DNA from: DAOUAT01 sp964551735
GTDB taxonomy: Bacteria > Chloroflexota > Anaerolineae > CG2-30-64-16
Length of the DNA stretch: 64,000 bases
Assembly: GCA_964551735.1 (NCBI GenBank)
Contig: CAZKEF010000009.1
Location: 62,001 to 126,000 of the forward strand
Direction: 5' to 3'
Part shown: one piece after another, positions 1 to 8,165 of the stretch
How positions within the stretch are numbered: the first letter of the stretch is position 1
Layout of the letters: every line of letters starts with the position of its first letter
The notes under the pieces: generated by a model
Seen by the model: only the letters and a program-made list of their open reading frames with translations
Told to the model about the DNA's origin: nothing
Databases searched by the model: none
Program-made: the position numbers and the translations under genes

Positions 1-16
1 TCGCATCGTTTGAACC

Positions 17-56
17 TTCGCACGTTCCAACGTTCGCACGTTCCAACGTTCCAACG
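17..56. repeat. Degenerate CGTTCCAACGTT word repeat
   Basis: Imperfect iterations of a roughly 10-base word (cgcacgttccaacgtt) fill the space before the first gene. The same word family recurs at 7246-7296. It ends only a few bases before the BMC start codon, so it probably forms part of that gene's 5' leader. Confidence 0.75.
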
Positions 57-63
57 AGACATC

Positions 64-648
64 ATGCAACCAGCTCTCGCCCTCATCGAATTCGACTCCA
101 TCGCCGCTGGCATCGAGGCCGGGGATGCGATGGCGAAAAAGGCGCCCATCGCCCGGATCGTGGCCGGCACGGTGCACCGCGGCAAGTACCTGGTGCTGGT
201 GACCGGCGCGGTGGCCGACGTGGAGGAGTCGTTGGCCGCGGGGCTGGCCACAGGCGCGTCCGCCGTCCTCGACCATGTCTATCTGCCTGGGGTGCATCCG
301 CACGTGGTGGATGCCATCGCGGCGGGGCGGCGGCCGCAGCCCATCGCCGCGCTGGGGGTCATCGAGACCCGCACCGTGGCCGGGGCCATCGCAGCCGCGG
401 ACGCGGGCATCAAGGGCGCGCAGGTCAACCTGCTGGAGGTGCGCCTGGCCGATGGCCTGGGCGGCCGCGGCCTGGTGCTGTTCGATGGCCTGGTGGCCGA
501 TGTCGAGGCCGCGGTGCGCATAGGCACCGACATCATTGCGGGGACCAAGACCCTGATCCACGCGGTGGTCATCCCGCAGTTTCACCCGGAGATGGCCGAA
601 AACTTGCTGGCCGACACGCGCTGGCGGCCGCGGGCGCGGGAGATCTAA
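64..648 (+). CDS. Tandem BMC-domain shell protein (PduT-like BMC-T)
   Basis: About 194 residues forming two consecutive bacterial microcompartment domains, the pattern of trimeric BMC-T shell proteins. Domain 1 begins with ALALIEFDSIAAGIEAGDAM and domain 2 with AALGVIETRTVAGAIAAAD; both resemble PduT, and the C-terminal VVIPQFHPEM matches the PduT end. PduT carries a pore cysteine that binds an Fe-S cluster (TxCPGKF); here the equivalent stretch reads TVHRGKY, so that cysteine is absent. An upstream in-frame start at 10 lies in repeat sequence, so ATG 64 is preferred. No other shell protein is in the window; any locus would lie to the left. The next gene starts 1 base after the stop, suggesting one transcript. 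Confidence 0.88.
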   Translation: MQPALALIEFDSIAAGIEAGDAMAKKAPIARIVAGTVHRGKYLVLVTGAVADVEESLAAGLATGASAVLDHVYLPGVHPHVVDAIAAGRRPQPIAALGVIETRTVAGAIAAADAGIKGAQVNLLEVRLADGLGGRGLVLFDGLVADVEAAVRIGTDIIAGTKTLIHAVVIPQFHPEMAENLLADTRWRPRAREI

Positions 649-649
649 C

Positions 650-1054
650 ATGGATGTCGTAGAAGAATACACCGACATTTTGCAAAACATCGAATTCGCT
701 ATCGTGGGCGTACACAATGAGCACCCACTGCTTGTGGATTTCGATGTGGAAAACGCGCTTAATGCCTTGATCAACCGGTACTACGCGGAAACCACCCAGC
801 ACGCGCCCCGGCCGGTCAACCTGAACGAACGCGCGCGCCTGGTCTACGAACGGGTTGAGGCGATGTGCGAATGGCGGCTGGGCCGCGAGAGTCTCATTAC
901 AGAAGAAGGCGCCCCGCTCGACGAAGTACCGGCGTCGGTCACGTTGGATGTGATCCTCGCCTGCCTGAAACGCATCCGCAAATCGGTGCAGCGCTGGAAC
1001 AAGGAAGGTGGCCGCCAGGGCTACTTGACGTTCATCGGGCGCTTCATACGCTGA
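650..1054 (+). CDS. Small acidic protein of unknown function
   Basis: 134 residues, acidic N-terminus (MDVVEEYTDILQNIEFAIV) and a basic C-terminal half (LKRIRKSVQRWNKEGGRQGY). No signal peptide, membrane segment or catalytic motif is visible. GGGAG upstream of ATG serves as ribosome binding site, inside the end of the BMC gene. The regular sequence, good codon usage and tight coupling to its neighbour argue it is real. I do not recognise a named family; it reads like a compact helical conserved protein. Confidence 0.7.
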   Translation: MDVVEEYTDILQNIEFAIVGVHNEHPLLVDFDVENALNALINRYYAETTQHAPRPVNLNERARLVYERVEAMCEWRLGRESLITEEGAPLDEVPASVTLDVILACLKRIRKSVQRWNKEGGRQGYLTFIGRFIR

Positions 1055-1077
1055 TACACGGGTATAGGAGAAGCAAC

Positions 1078-1842
1078 TTGCTCAACCCTACTTTCGATCT
1101 CATCCACGGCCACGGCTCCGTGCGCAACTACCGGGCCGACCCGGTGCCGCAGGAGACCATCGAAGCCATCGTCGCTGCGGCGCAGCGGACCTCCACCTCG
1201 TCGAACATGCAGGCTTACAGCGTGGTCGCGGTAACTGATGAGGCCACGCGGGGCCGGCTGTCTGAACTTTGCGGCGGCCAGGCGCATATCGCCCAGGCGC
1301 CGGTTTTCCTGGCCTGGTGCGCCGACCTGGCGCGGCTGGACCGCGCTTGCGAGTTGCGCGGCTACACCCAGGAGGCCGGCTACGTCGAGAACTTCCTGGT
1401 GGCCGCGGTGGACGCGGTCATCGCTGCGCAGACCGCCGCGCTGGCCGCCGAATCGCACGGCCTGGGCATCTGCTACATCGGCAGCATCCGCAACAACCCC
1501 GCGGAGGTCATCGATCTACTGGGGCTGCCCCGCCTGACGTTCCCGGTCAGCGGCATGACGGTCGGCTGGCCCGCGGTTGAGCCGACAGTGCGCCCCCGGC
1601 TGCCGCTGCCTGCGGTGCTGCACTGGGAGCGCTACGACCCCGAACACGACAGCGAGCTGGCCGCGTACGACCGGGCCATGGCCGCCACCGGCATCTACCA
1701 GGGGCGGCAGGTGCCTGTCCCCGGCAAGCCGGGCGAGATGGAAGATTACGGCTGGACCGAGCACACCGCCCGCCGCGTCGCGCAGGCGCTGCGGACAGGA
1801 TTGCGGGAGGTCTTGGCGCAGCAGGGGTTCGCGTTGAAATAA
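1078..1842 (+). CDS. NADPH-dependent FMN nitroreductase-family oxidoreductase (NfsA-like)
   Basis: 254 residues. The N-terminal HGSVRNYRADPVPQETIEAI and AAQRTSTSSNMQAYSVV are typical of the flavin-binding part of NfsA/Frp nitroreductases; GLGICYIGSIRNNPAEV and VSGMTVGWP match the mid-domain. Expected to be a cytoplasmic FMN homodimer reducing nitroaromatics, quinones or flavins with NAD(P)H. The start chosen is TTG at 1078, preceded by ATAGGAG; the longer frame from 865 overlaps the preceding gene and adds residues not found in the family. Physiological substrate unknown. Confidence 0.85.
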   Translation: MLNPTFDLIHGHGSVRNYRADPVPQETIEAIVAAAQRTSTSSNMQAYSVVAVTDEATRGRLSELCGGQAHIAQAPVFLAWCADLARLDRACELRGYTQEAGYVENFLVAAVDAVIAAQTAALAAESHGLGICYIGSIRNNPAEVIDLLGLPRLTFPVSGMTVGWPAVEPTVRPRLPLPAVLHWERYDPEHDSELAAYDRAMAATGIYQGRQVPVPGKPGEMEDYGWTEHTARRVAQALRTGLREVLAQQGFALK

Positions 1843-1952
1843 AGAATACGGCATATGCCGTACTAGATATTCGATCTATGGACTGCGTTTGCTCACGCCA
1901 CACGCATTTGACGCAAGGGAAGTACGCAGTACGCAATACGCATTACGATTAC
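1843..1952. repeat. Degenerate TACGCA/TATTGCG word repeat in the thiolase leader
   Basis: Contains agtacgcagtacgcaatacg with related words, a family also seen at 8094-8155, 46228-46278 and 47530-47610. A small palindrome (acggcatatgccgt) lies near 1848. The repeat stops shortly before the AAAGGAG ribosome binding site of the thiolase gene. Confidence 0.7.
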
Positions 1953-1975
1953 CCATCATCAAAGGAGCCACAACC

Positions 1976-3169
1976 ATGTTCCACCACGACAACGACGTCG
2001 TCATCCTCAGCGCCGCGCGGACGGCCATCGGCAAGTTCCAGGGCACGCTGAGCGCCATCCCTGCGCCGCAGTTGGGCGCGGTCGCGATCCGGGCCGCGCT
2101 GGAACGCGCAGGGATCGACCCAACCCTGCTGGCCGAGGTGATCATGGGCTGCGTGGTGCCGGCCGGCCAGGGGCAGGCGCCGGCCCGGCAGGCCGCCATC
2201 GCCGCGGGCATCCCGCCAGAGATCGGGGCCATGACCATCAATAAGGTGTGCGGCTCCGGCCTGAAGGCGGTCATGCTGGCCGCAGCCGCGATCCGCGCCG
2301 GCGACGGCGATTTCTACCTCACCGGCGGCATGGAAAGCATGAACCTACCTCCCTACTACCTGACCAGGGCCCGCTTCGGCTACCGGATGGGCAACGCCGA
2401 GCTGGTGGATGGCATGGTGCACGACGGCCTTTGGTGCCCCTTTGAGCACCAGCATATGGGCCTGGCCGCCGAGTGGATCGCCGAACACCAGGGCATCACC
2501 CGCGAAGACCAGGACGAATTTGCCTGCCGCAGCCACGGTCATGCGCTGGCGGCCAGCGAGGCCGGCAGATTCACTGCCGAGATCGCCCCCGTGCCCATCC
2601 CCCAGCGCAAGGGGCCGCCTCAGATGTTCGCGACCGACGAGTGCCCCCGAATTGACACCTGCATTGACACCCTGAAGCCCCTCAAGCCGGCGTTCAAACC
2701 CGGCGGCACCGTCACCGCAGGCAACGCGCCCGGCATCACCGACGGCGCGGCCGCGCTGGTGGTTGCCCGGCGATCCGCGGCGGCCGCGCTGGGGCTAAAG
2801 CCGCTGGCCCGGGTGACCGGCTACGCCCAGGCCGCGGTCAAGCCGCTGGAGCTATTCACCGCGCCGGTCTTCGCCGTGCAGCGGCTGGTTGGTAAGCTCG
2901 GCATGGCCCCCACCGACTTCGACCTGGTCGAGATCAACGAGGCCTTCGCCGCGCAGACGGTCGCCAACATCCGCGCGCTGGACCTGGATCCCGACAAGGT
3001 CAATGTCAACGGCGGCGCGATTGCCCTGGGCCATCCCATCGGGGCCAGCGGCGCGCGCGTGCTGACCACCCTGCTCTATGCGCTGGCCGACCGCAGCCTG
3101 GCGACCGGCGTCGCGGTCCTCTGCCTGGGCGGGGGGGAGGCGGTCGCGCTGGCGGTGGAGAGGGAGTGA
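1976..3169 (+). CDS. Acetyl-CoA C-acetyltransferase (thiolase)
   Basis: 397 residues, the usual thiolase length. Nucleophilic Cys92 lies in NKVCGSGLKAV; the NEAFA loop and GGAIALGHPIGASGAR carry the active-site Asn/His region, and the C-terminal CLGGG holds the second cysteine. Predicted reaction: reversible Claisen condensation of acetyl-CoA with an acyl-CoA, or thiolysis of 3-ketoacyl-CoA. Start ATG 1976 follows AAAGGAG; the frame upstream is repeat. Its stop overlaps the GTG start of the regulator by 4 bases. A biosynthetic or degradative direction cannot be told from sequence. Confidence 0.95.
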   Translation: MFHHDNDVVILSAARTAIGKFQGTLSAIPAPQLGAVAIRAALERAGIDPTLLAEVIMGCVVPAGQGQAPARQAAIAAGIPPEIGAMTINKVCGSGLKAVMLAAAAIRAGDGDFYLTGGMESMNLPPYYLTRARFGYRMGNAELVDGMVHDGLWCPFEHQHMGLAAEWIAEHQGITREDQDEFACRSHGHALAASEAGRFTAEIAPVPIPQRKGPPQMFATDECPRIDTCIDTLKPLKPAFKPGGTVTAGNAPGITDGAAALVVARRSAAAALGLKPLARVTGYAQAAVKPLELFTAPVFAVQRLVGKLGMAPTDFDLVEINEAFAAQTVANIRALDLDPDKVNVNGGAIALGHPIGASGARVLTTLLYALADRSLATGVAVLCLGGGEAVALAVERE

Positions 3170-6100
3170 GCCAAGCCAACCTGCTCCTCCGCGCCAAACT
3201 GATCCCGCCGCGGCCCCAGCGTCGGATGCTGGCGCGACCGGGGGTCGTGGCGCGGCTGCGCGAGGCGCTGGACCACCGGCTGACGGTCGTCCAAGCCGGC
3301 ACCGGCTACGGCAAGACCACAGCGTTGGCGGCGTTCTGCCAGGCTGTTACCGGGGCGCCCACGGGCGCTGGTCAGCCTGAATTGCCTCGCGTTTTCTGGT
3401 ACACCCTCGACGAGTCCGACCGCGACCCGCAGCAGTTCCTCTCCTACCTGATCGCCGCGTTCCGGCAGGGCTTGCCGCACTTGGACGAGACCCCGGCGGC
3501 CCTGCTAGCCGAACCGAGAAGCGGCCGCTGGACGTTGGCCCTGGATGCGCTGGTCAACGCGCTGGCCGACCAGTTGGCAGTGCCGGCGCTGCTGGTGTTG
3601 GACGACTATCATTTCGTTGGCGATGCGCCGGAGGTACAGGGCCTGGCCGAGCGGTTCATCACCTTCCTACCCCCCGACCTTCACGTGATCCTGACCACGC
3701 GGCATCCGGCCACGTTCGGCGCGCTGCCGGCATGGCGCGCCCGTGGGGAGCTGTTGGAACTGGGCAGAGATGACCTGGCGTTTAGCCCGACCGAAGTAGA
3801 CGCGCTGTTTCGCGAGGTCTACGCGGCGCCCTTGAGCCCCGAAGACGTGGCGACGCTGGCCGATCGCACCGAGGGGTGGCCCATCGCGCTCCAACTTGCC
3901 TGGCAGAGCCTGCGGAGCGGAGCGGCGCGTGACGTGGGCGCGCTGCTGGCGGCGGGATCGCAGTCCACCTCCGCCCTGTTCGATTACCTGGCGCACGAGC
4001 TCCTCGACCGCCAGCCGCCGGAGATCGCCGCGTTCCTGGTGAAGACCGCGGTGCTGCGGGAGCTGACGCCGGAGGCGTGCGCGGCAGTATGCGACCAAAA
4101 AACAGAATCCACCTCACCCGGACTCGAGGCTTCAGCCGGTTGGACGGTTGACGGGAGAGACCGGCTGACCCTAAAGGGGGCTATCGCGCAGCCTCGAGTC
4201 CAACGCACACCGGATGCTTCGCTCCCGCTGGTCGCTCAGCATGACAGTGCCAGGGGCGGCGCAGATGCTTCGCTCCCGTTGGTCGCTCAGCATGACGAGA
4301 CGGGAGATCATGTCCAAGAGGTTGCGGCGCTGCTGGCGCGGGTGCATCAGCTTGACCTGTTCACGGTGGCGCTGGGCGAGGGGCATTACCGTTATCACCA
4401 CCTGTTCCACGAGTTCCTGAACGCGCGCGCCCAGGACCACCTGACAGCATGCCAGGAACGCCATCGCCGCGCGGCAGCTTACTTCCAGGGACTGGGCAAC
4501 GACGAGGAGGCGATCTACCACTGGCTGGCAGCAGCCGGGTGGGACCAGGCTGCGGAGATCATCGCCCGCGCCGGCGAGCCCGTGTTGCGCGCGGGGCGCT
4601 TGGCCGTGGCGTCCGGCTGGCTGGATGCGCTGCCCCCCGATACGCTGGCTGCGCGGCCGCGGTTGCAAGCGCTGCTCGGCGATATCTCCCGGCTGCGCAA
4701 CCGCTTCGACGAAGCCCTGGCGTGGTACGCGCAGGCCGAGAGCATCTGGCGGGTGCGCGGGGACGTGGCCGGTCTCAGCCGCGCGCTGCACGGCCAGGCG
4801 TCAGTCTACCTGGACACCGTGCGGCCCGCGCAGGCCGAGGCGCTGCTGCAAGAGGCGTTGCGCCTGGCCGAGGGCATTGATGACCGCGCCAGCCGCGCCC
4901 GGCTGCTGGAGCTACTGGCCGAGAACAAGCTCAACCTCGGCAAACCGGCCGAGGCCGAGGCATTGCGCAGCCAAGCCCAGGCCCTGCGCGACGCGGGTCC
5001 CACCGAGGACGCGCTCAGCCTGCGGGTGAAGCTGCGCACCGGCCAACACACCGAAGCGCGGCGTATCCTGGAAGCGCAAGTCGAGGCCGAGCGCCGGGCT
5101 GCCCACAGCGGCCAGGTCGGCCCGCCCAGGGCGCACCGCGAATCCATGCTCCTGCTGTCGCTCATTGATGCGTTCCAGGGCCGCGCGGAATCCGCCTTCG
5201 CCCTGGCGCGCGAGGGGATCGCGCTGGGCGAACGACTGGGCGCGCCGTTCGTGGTCGCGGTGGGGCATATGCGACTGGGGCACGCCTGGCAGTTGGCCGT
5301 GCCGCGGCCACCGATCCTGGCTCCCTCTACGACGCCCGAAGATGTGCGTTACCCGGCTGCGGCAACCGCGCGCAACGAAGCCATCGGCTGTTATGAGATG
5401 GCCATCGCCCTGGGCGACCGGCTGGAGGTGCGCCGGACGCGGGCCGAGGCGATGTGGGGCCTGACCCGTGCCTACGGCTTCTTCCCCGCGGCCGAAACCA
5501 GCCCGGCCGGCGACCTGTCGTCGGCCGAGCGCGCGGCCAGTGAAGGCGTCGAGATCGCCCGCTGGGCCGGCGACGCGTGGGTGGCCGCGCTCACCGAGCT
5601 CACCCTGGGCGCCAGCTACGTGCTGGCCGGGCAGCCGGAGCGCGGCCTGGAGACCCTGGCGCGCGTGCTGATCGCGTTTCGCGACTGCGGCGACACCTTC
5701 GGCCGCGCGGCCACGCGGCTCTGGCAGGGGCTGGCGCACCATCAACTGCGGCAGAGCCAGCACCTGACGGCGGCGCTGGAGGATCTGCTGGCGTTGTGCG
5801 AGGCCAACGGCTACGACGACCTGCTGGTGGTCCCCACCCTGCACGGCCCGCCCGACCCGCGACGCATCATCCCCCTGCTGCTGGAAGCCCGGGGCCGGCG
5901 CATCCGGCCGGCCTACGTGGCCCGGCTGCTGGCCCTGGCTGGCCTGCCCGACATCCTGGCGCACCCCGGCTACCAGTTGCGCGCGCAGACGTTGGGCGCG
6001 TTTCGCGTCTGGCGCGGGGAGGTCGAGCTGGCCCCGCGCGAATGGCAGCGCGACAAAGCACGGCAGCTCTTCCAATTATTTATCACTGAGCGCGGCCGCT

Positions 6101-6738
6101 GGCTGCAACGCGACGAGATCGTTGACCGCCTGTGGCCGAGCCTGGGCCCAGAGGCGGCAGCGCGCGACTTCAAGGTGGCGCTGAATGCGCTGAACCGAGC
6201 CGTGGAGCCGGGCCACCTACCCGACGAGCCGTTTGCGTTCGTCGCGCGCGAAGGCACCGCCTATCGCCTGCGGCCGGAGGCCGACCTGTGGCTGGATGCC
6301 GCCGCGTTCGAGCGCCGATGCGAGGCCGGGCTGCGCGGCCCGCTATCCGGCCCCGGCAGCGCGGAGACGCTGGCCCACCTGCGCGCGGCCCTGCGCCTCT
6401 ACACCGGCGACTATCTGCCCGATGCGCTGTACGACGATTGGTCGGCCGAAGCCCGCGAGCGGCTGCTGACCCTCTATCTGCGCGCGGCGGACCGGCTGGC
6501 CGCGGCGCTGATGCAGCGCCAGCAATACGACGAGGCGCTGGACGCGTGCCAGGCTATCCTCGCCCGGGACCCCTGCTGGGAAAGCGCCTATCGCACCATA
6601 ATGCAGGCCTACGCGCGGCAGGGGAATCGCGCTCAGGCCTGCCGCACCTACCAGCGCTGCGTGGAGACGCTGCGCCAGCAGCTCGACGTCGCGCCTTCGG
6701 CCGAAACAGTCGCCTGTTTCCGTGAGATCAACTGCTGA
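3166..6738 (+). CDS. MalT/LuxR-type ATPase with C-terminal BTAD regulator domain
   Basis: 1190 residues, GTG start overlapping the thiolase stop (GTGA). N-terminal STAND-type ATPase: Walker A GTGYGKTT (about 45-52), Walker B-like LLVLDDYHF (about 142-150). The middle is a TPR-like helical region. From about residue 943 a winged-helix domain (QLFITERGRWLQRDEIVDRL) is followed by a bacterial transcriptional activator domain to the end, as in SARP-like regulators. Likely a ligand- and ATP-controlled transcription activator of the surrounding CoA cluster (inference from translational coupling). Residues about 312-382 are an in-frame insertion of palindromic repeat DNA containing DASLPLVAQHD twice; the flanks run on as normal protein. 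Confidence 0.9.
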   Translation: MSQANLLLRAKLIPPRPQRRMLARPGVVARLREALDHRLTVVQAGTGYGKTTALAAFCQAVTGAPTGAGQPELPRVFWYTLDESDRDPQQFLSYLIAAFRQGLPHLDETPAALLAEPRSGRWTLALDALVNALADQLAVPALLVLDDYHFVGDAPEVQGLAERFITFLPPDLHVILTTRHPATFGALPAWRARGELLELGRDDLAFSPTEVDALFREVYAAPLSPEDVATLADRTEGWPIALQLAWQSLRSGAARDVGALLAAGSQSTSALFDYLAHELLDRQPPEIAAFLVKTAVLRELTPEACAAVCDQKTESTSPGLEASAGWTVDGRDRLTLKGAIAQPRVQRTPDASLPLVAQHDSARGGADASLPLVAQHDETGDHVQEVAALLARVHQLDLFTVALGEGHYRYHHLFHEFLNARAQDHLTACQERHRRAAAYFQGLGNDEEAIYHWLAAAGWDQAAEIIARAGEPVLRAGRLAVASGWLDALPPDTLAARPRLQALLGDISRLRNRFDEALAWYAQAESIWRVRGDVAGLSRALHGQASVYLDTVRPAQAEALLQEALRLAEGIDDRASRARLLELLAENKLNLGKPAEAEALRSQAQALRDAGPTEDALSLRVKLRTGQHTEARRILEAQVEAERRAAHSGQVGPPRAHRESMLLLSLIDAFQGRAESAFALAREGIALGERLGAPFVVAVGHMRLGHAWQLAVPRPPILAPSTTPEDVRYPAAATARNEAIGCYEMAIALGDRLEVRRTRAEAMWGLTRAYGFFPAAETSPAGDLSSAERAASEGVEIARWAGDAWVAALTELTLGASYVLAGQPERGLETLARVLIAFRDCGDTFGRAATRLWQGLAHHQLRQSQHLTAALEDLLALCEANGYDDLLVVPTLHGPPDPRRIIPLLLEARGRRIRPAYVARLLALAGLPDILAHPGYQLRAQTLGAFRVWRGEVELAPREWQRDKARQLFQLFITERGRWLQRDEIVDRLWPSLGPEAAARDFKVALNALNRAVEPGHLPDEPFAFVAREGTAYRLRPEADLWLDAAAFERRCEAGLRGPLSGPGSAETLAHLRAALRLYTGDYLPDALYDDWSAEARERLLTLYLRAADRLAAALMQRQQYDEALDACQAILARDPCWESAYRTIMQAYARQGNRAQACRTYQRCVETLRQQLDVAPSAETVACFREINC
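4096..4310. repeat. Composite palindromic repeat inserted in frame within the regulator gene
   Basis: About 215 bases inside the coding region. The first half is an inverted repeat (ctcgaggcttcagccgg near 4122, cctcgagtcc near 4193), related to the intergenic copy at 30018-30056. The second half is two tandem copies of gatgcttcgctcccg[ct]tggtcgctcagcatgac, a family found between genes at 14346-14612 and 49583-49645. The frame stays open, adding about 70 residues. Confidence 0.85.
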
Positions 6739-6960
6739 GCGTTTGACACAGAAACAAGCATTCTGAGCGGGCCTGCGAGCCAAAGAGCTTAACGAATACT
6801 GTCCAGTCGAAGGACTTCGTCATGAGCTCAGTCGAACGATGCGGCCGCATGCGCAAGACCGCTCCGCCCCTTCGACTCCGCTCCGCTGCGCTCAGGGTGC
6901 TCCGCTACGTTTTCATCGGCCGTGGCGCCGGCCGCGGCATGAGTAATATCCCTGTAACCC
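6739..6960. repeat. Intergenic composite repeat, no gene
   Basis: Contains cagtcgaaggacttcgtc with cagtcgaacgat (6804-6840) and cttcgactccg, gcgctcagg, tgctccgct and gttttcat blocks. The same blocks recur in the same order at 28908-29068. No coding frame is supported here. Confidence 0.75.
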
Positions 6961-7030
6961 ACCTGTGACCGCCCTTACCTACAATCTCGTTGTCTCGTGC
7001 CTAATCACTTCGCGCGCGGAGCCAGCCGTT

Positions 7031-7267
7031 ATGTCCACTCAAACACCATCTGCACCGCGGGCCGACCCCAACCTGGACTCCTTCGTCCTGCGCTTCGTCC
7101 GGCAGCCGGCGGAGGGCCCGCGCCCCGGCGCAGGGTGGCACGGCATCATCCGCCACGTCCAGTCCAACCGTGAACGCGCGTTCAACCGGTGGGATGACGC
7201 GGTGAAGTTTATCAACCAGTTCATTGACATTGCAGCGGAGGAATCCGTTACAACGTTACAACGTTAG
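7031..7267 (+). CDS. Small hypothetical protein
   Basis: 78 residues from ATG 7031. Core DSFVLRFVR, GWHGIIRHVQS and FNRWDDAVKFINQFI looks like a folded small domain with conserved aromatics; no signal peptide or membrane helix. Its last residues (VTTLQR) are read from the degenerate word repeat at 7246-7296, so the C-terminus has been reshaped by the repeat. A longer frame from 6965 exists, but its extra residues are atypical. Function unknown; position suggests co-transcription with the downstream SDR gene. Confidence 0.6.
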   Translation: MSTQTPSAPRADPNLDSFVLRFVRQPAEGPRPGAGWHGIIRHVQSNRERAFNRWDDAVKFINQFIDIAAEESVTTLQR

Positions 7268-7296
7268 AACGTTTCAACGTGCCAACGTGCCAACGG
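7246..7296. repeat. Degenerate CAACGTT word repeat overlapping a gene 3' end
   Basis: Runs of gttacaacgtt, gttagaacg, gtttcaacg and gtgccaacg. Same family as 17-56. The stop codon of the small upstream gene lies within it. Confidence 0.75.
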
Positions 7297-7326
7297 CAAA
7301 CCATAACCCAGAGGAGGTTCCCAGAC

Positions 7327-8091
7327 ATGCGTCTTCAAGGTAAAGTTACCCTCATCACCGGCGGTGGGGCCGGGATCGGCAAGGCCACGGCGCTGAAGTT
7401 CGCGGCCGAGGGCGCGCAGGTCGTCATCTGCGACGTGAACGAGGCTGCGGGCCAGGCGGCCGTGGCGGAGTTAGGGCCGGAGGCGGCCTTCTACAAGGTC
7501 AACGTGGCCGACCGGGCCGCGGTGCAGGCCTGGGCGGATGACGTGGTCGCCCGGTACGGCCGGATTGACGTGCTCGTGAACAACGCCGGCATCGTGCGCG
7601 ACAACCAGCTCGTGCGCTTTAAGGACGGCCAACTGGTGAAGCAGATGCCCGAGGCCGATTTCGACCTGGTGATCGCGATCAACCTCAAGGGGGTGTTCAA
7701 CTGCGCGCAGGCCGTCGCGCCGGTCATGATCCGCCAGGGCTTCGGCGTGATCCTCAACGCCAGCTCGGTGGTGGGGCTAGACGGCAACTTCGGGCAGACC
7801 AACTATGTGGCGACCAAGTCCGGCGTCATCGGCATGACCAAGGTGTGGGCGCGCGAGCTGGGCAAGTTCGGGATCCGGGTCAACGCAGTTGCGCCCGGCT
7901 TCACCGCCACCGAAATCCTCTCGGCCATGCCGGAAAAGATCATCGAAGGCATGGTGGCGAAAACCCCGTTGGGCCGTATGGGCAAGCCGGAAGACATCGC
8001 CAACGCCTACCTGTTCCTAGCCTCGGACGAAGCCAGCTTCATCACCGGCGCGGTGCTGCGGGTGGATGGCGGGCTGGTGGTGGGGACGTGA
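7327..8091 (+). CDS. SDR-family 3-ketoacyl/3-hydroxyacyl-CoA dehydrogenase (FabG-like)
   Basis: 254 residues, classical short-chain dehydrogenase. TGGGAGIGKA (11-20) is the dinucleotide loop, NNAG is at 85-88, and Ser146/147, Tyr160, Lys164 (YVATK) form the catalytic set. Asp36 at the end of beta strand 2 (VVICD) suggests NAD(H) over NADP(H). RBS AGAGGAGG precedes ATG 7327. Likely interconverts a 3-hydroxyacyl and 3-ketoacyl thioester, fitting the flanking thiolase and ketosynthase-like genes. Acyl-ACP or another alcohol substrate cannot be excluded. Confidence 0.92.
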   Translation: MRLQGKVTLITGGGAGIGKATALKFAAEGAQVVICDVNEAAGQAAVAELGPEAAFYKVNVADRAAVQAWADDVVARYGRIDVLVNNAGIVRDNQLVRFKDGQLVKQMPEADFDLVIAINLKGVFNCAQAVAPVMIRQGFGVILNASSVVGLDGNFGQTNYVATKSGVIGMTKVWARELGKFGIRVNAVAPGFTATEILSAMPEKIIEGMVAKTPLGRMGKPEDIANAYLFLASDEASFITGAVLRVDGGLVVGT

Positions 8092-8093
8092 GG

Positions 8094-8155
8094 CGTACTG
8101 CGTATTGCGTACTGCGTATTGCGTGATTCGCTGATTCGCCATTCGCTGATTCGTC
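8094..8155. repeat. Degenerate TACTGCGTATTGCG / GATTCGCT word repeat
   Basis: Two word families in succession: tactgcgtattgcg repeated twice, then attcgctgattcgcc. It fills the 74-base gap and ends just before the GGAGG ribosome binding site of the next gene. Confidence 0.8.
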
Positions 8156-8165
8156 GGAGGTATCT

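Noticed and set aside
865..1077. N-terminal extension of the nitroreductase
   Set aside because: Overlaps the preceding gene in another frame; residues are Arg/His-rich and non-family; TTG 1078 has a ribosome binding site.
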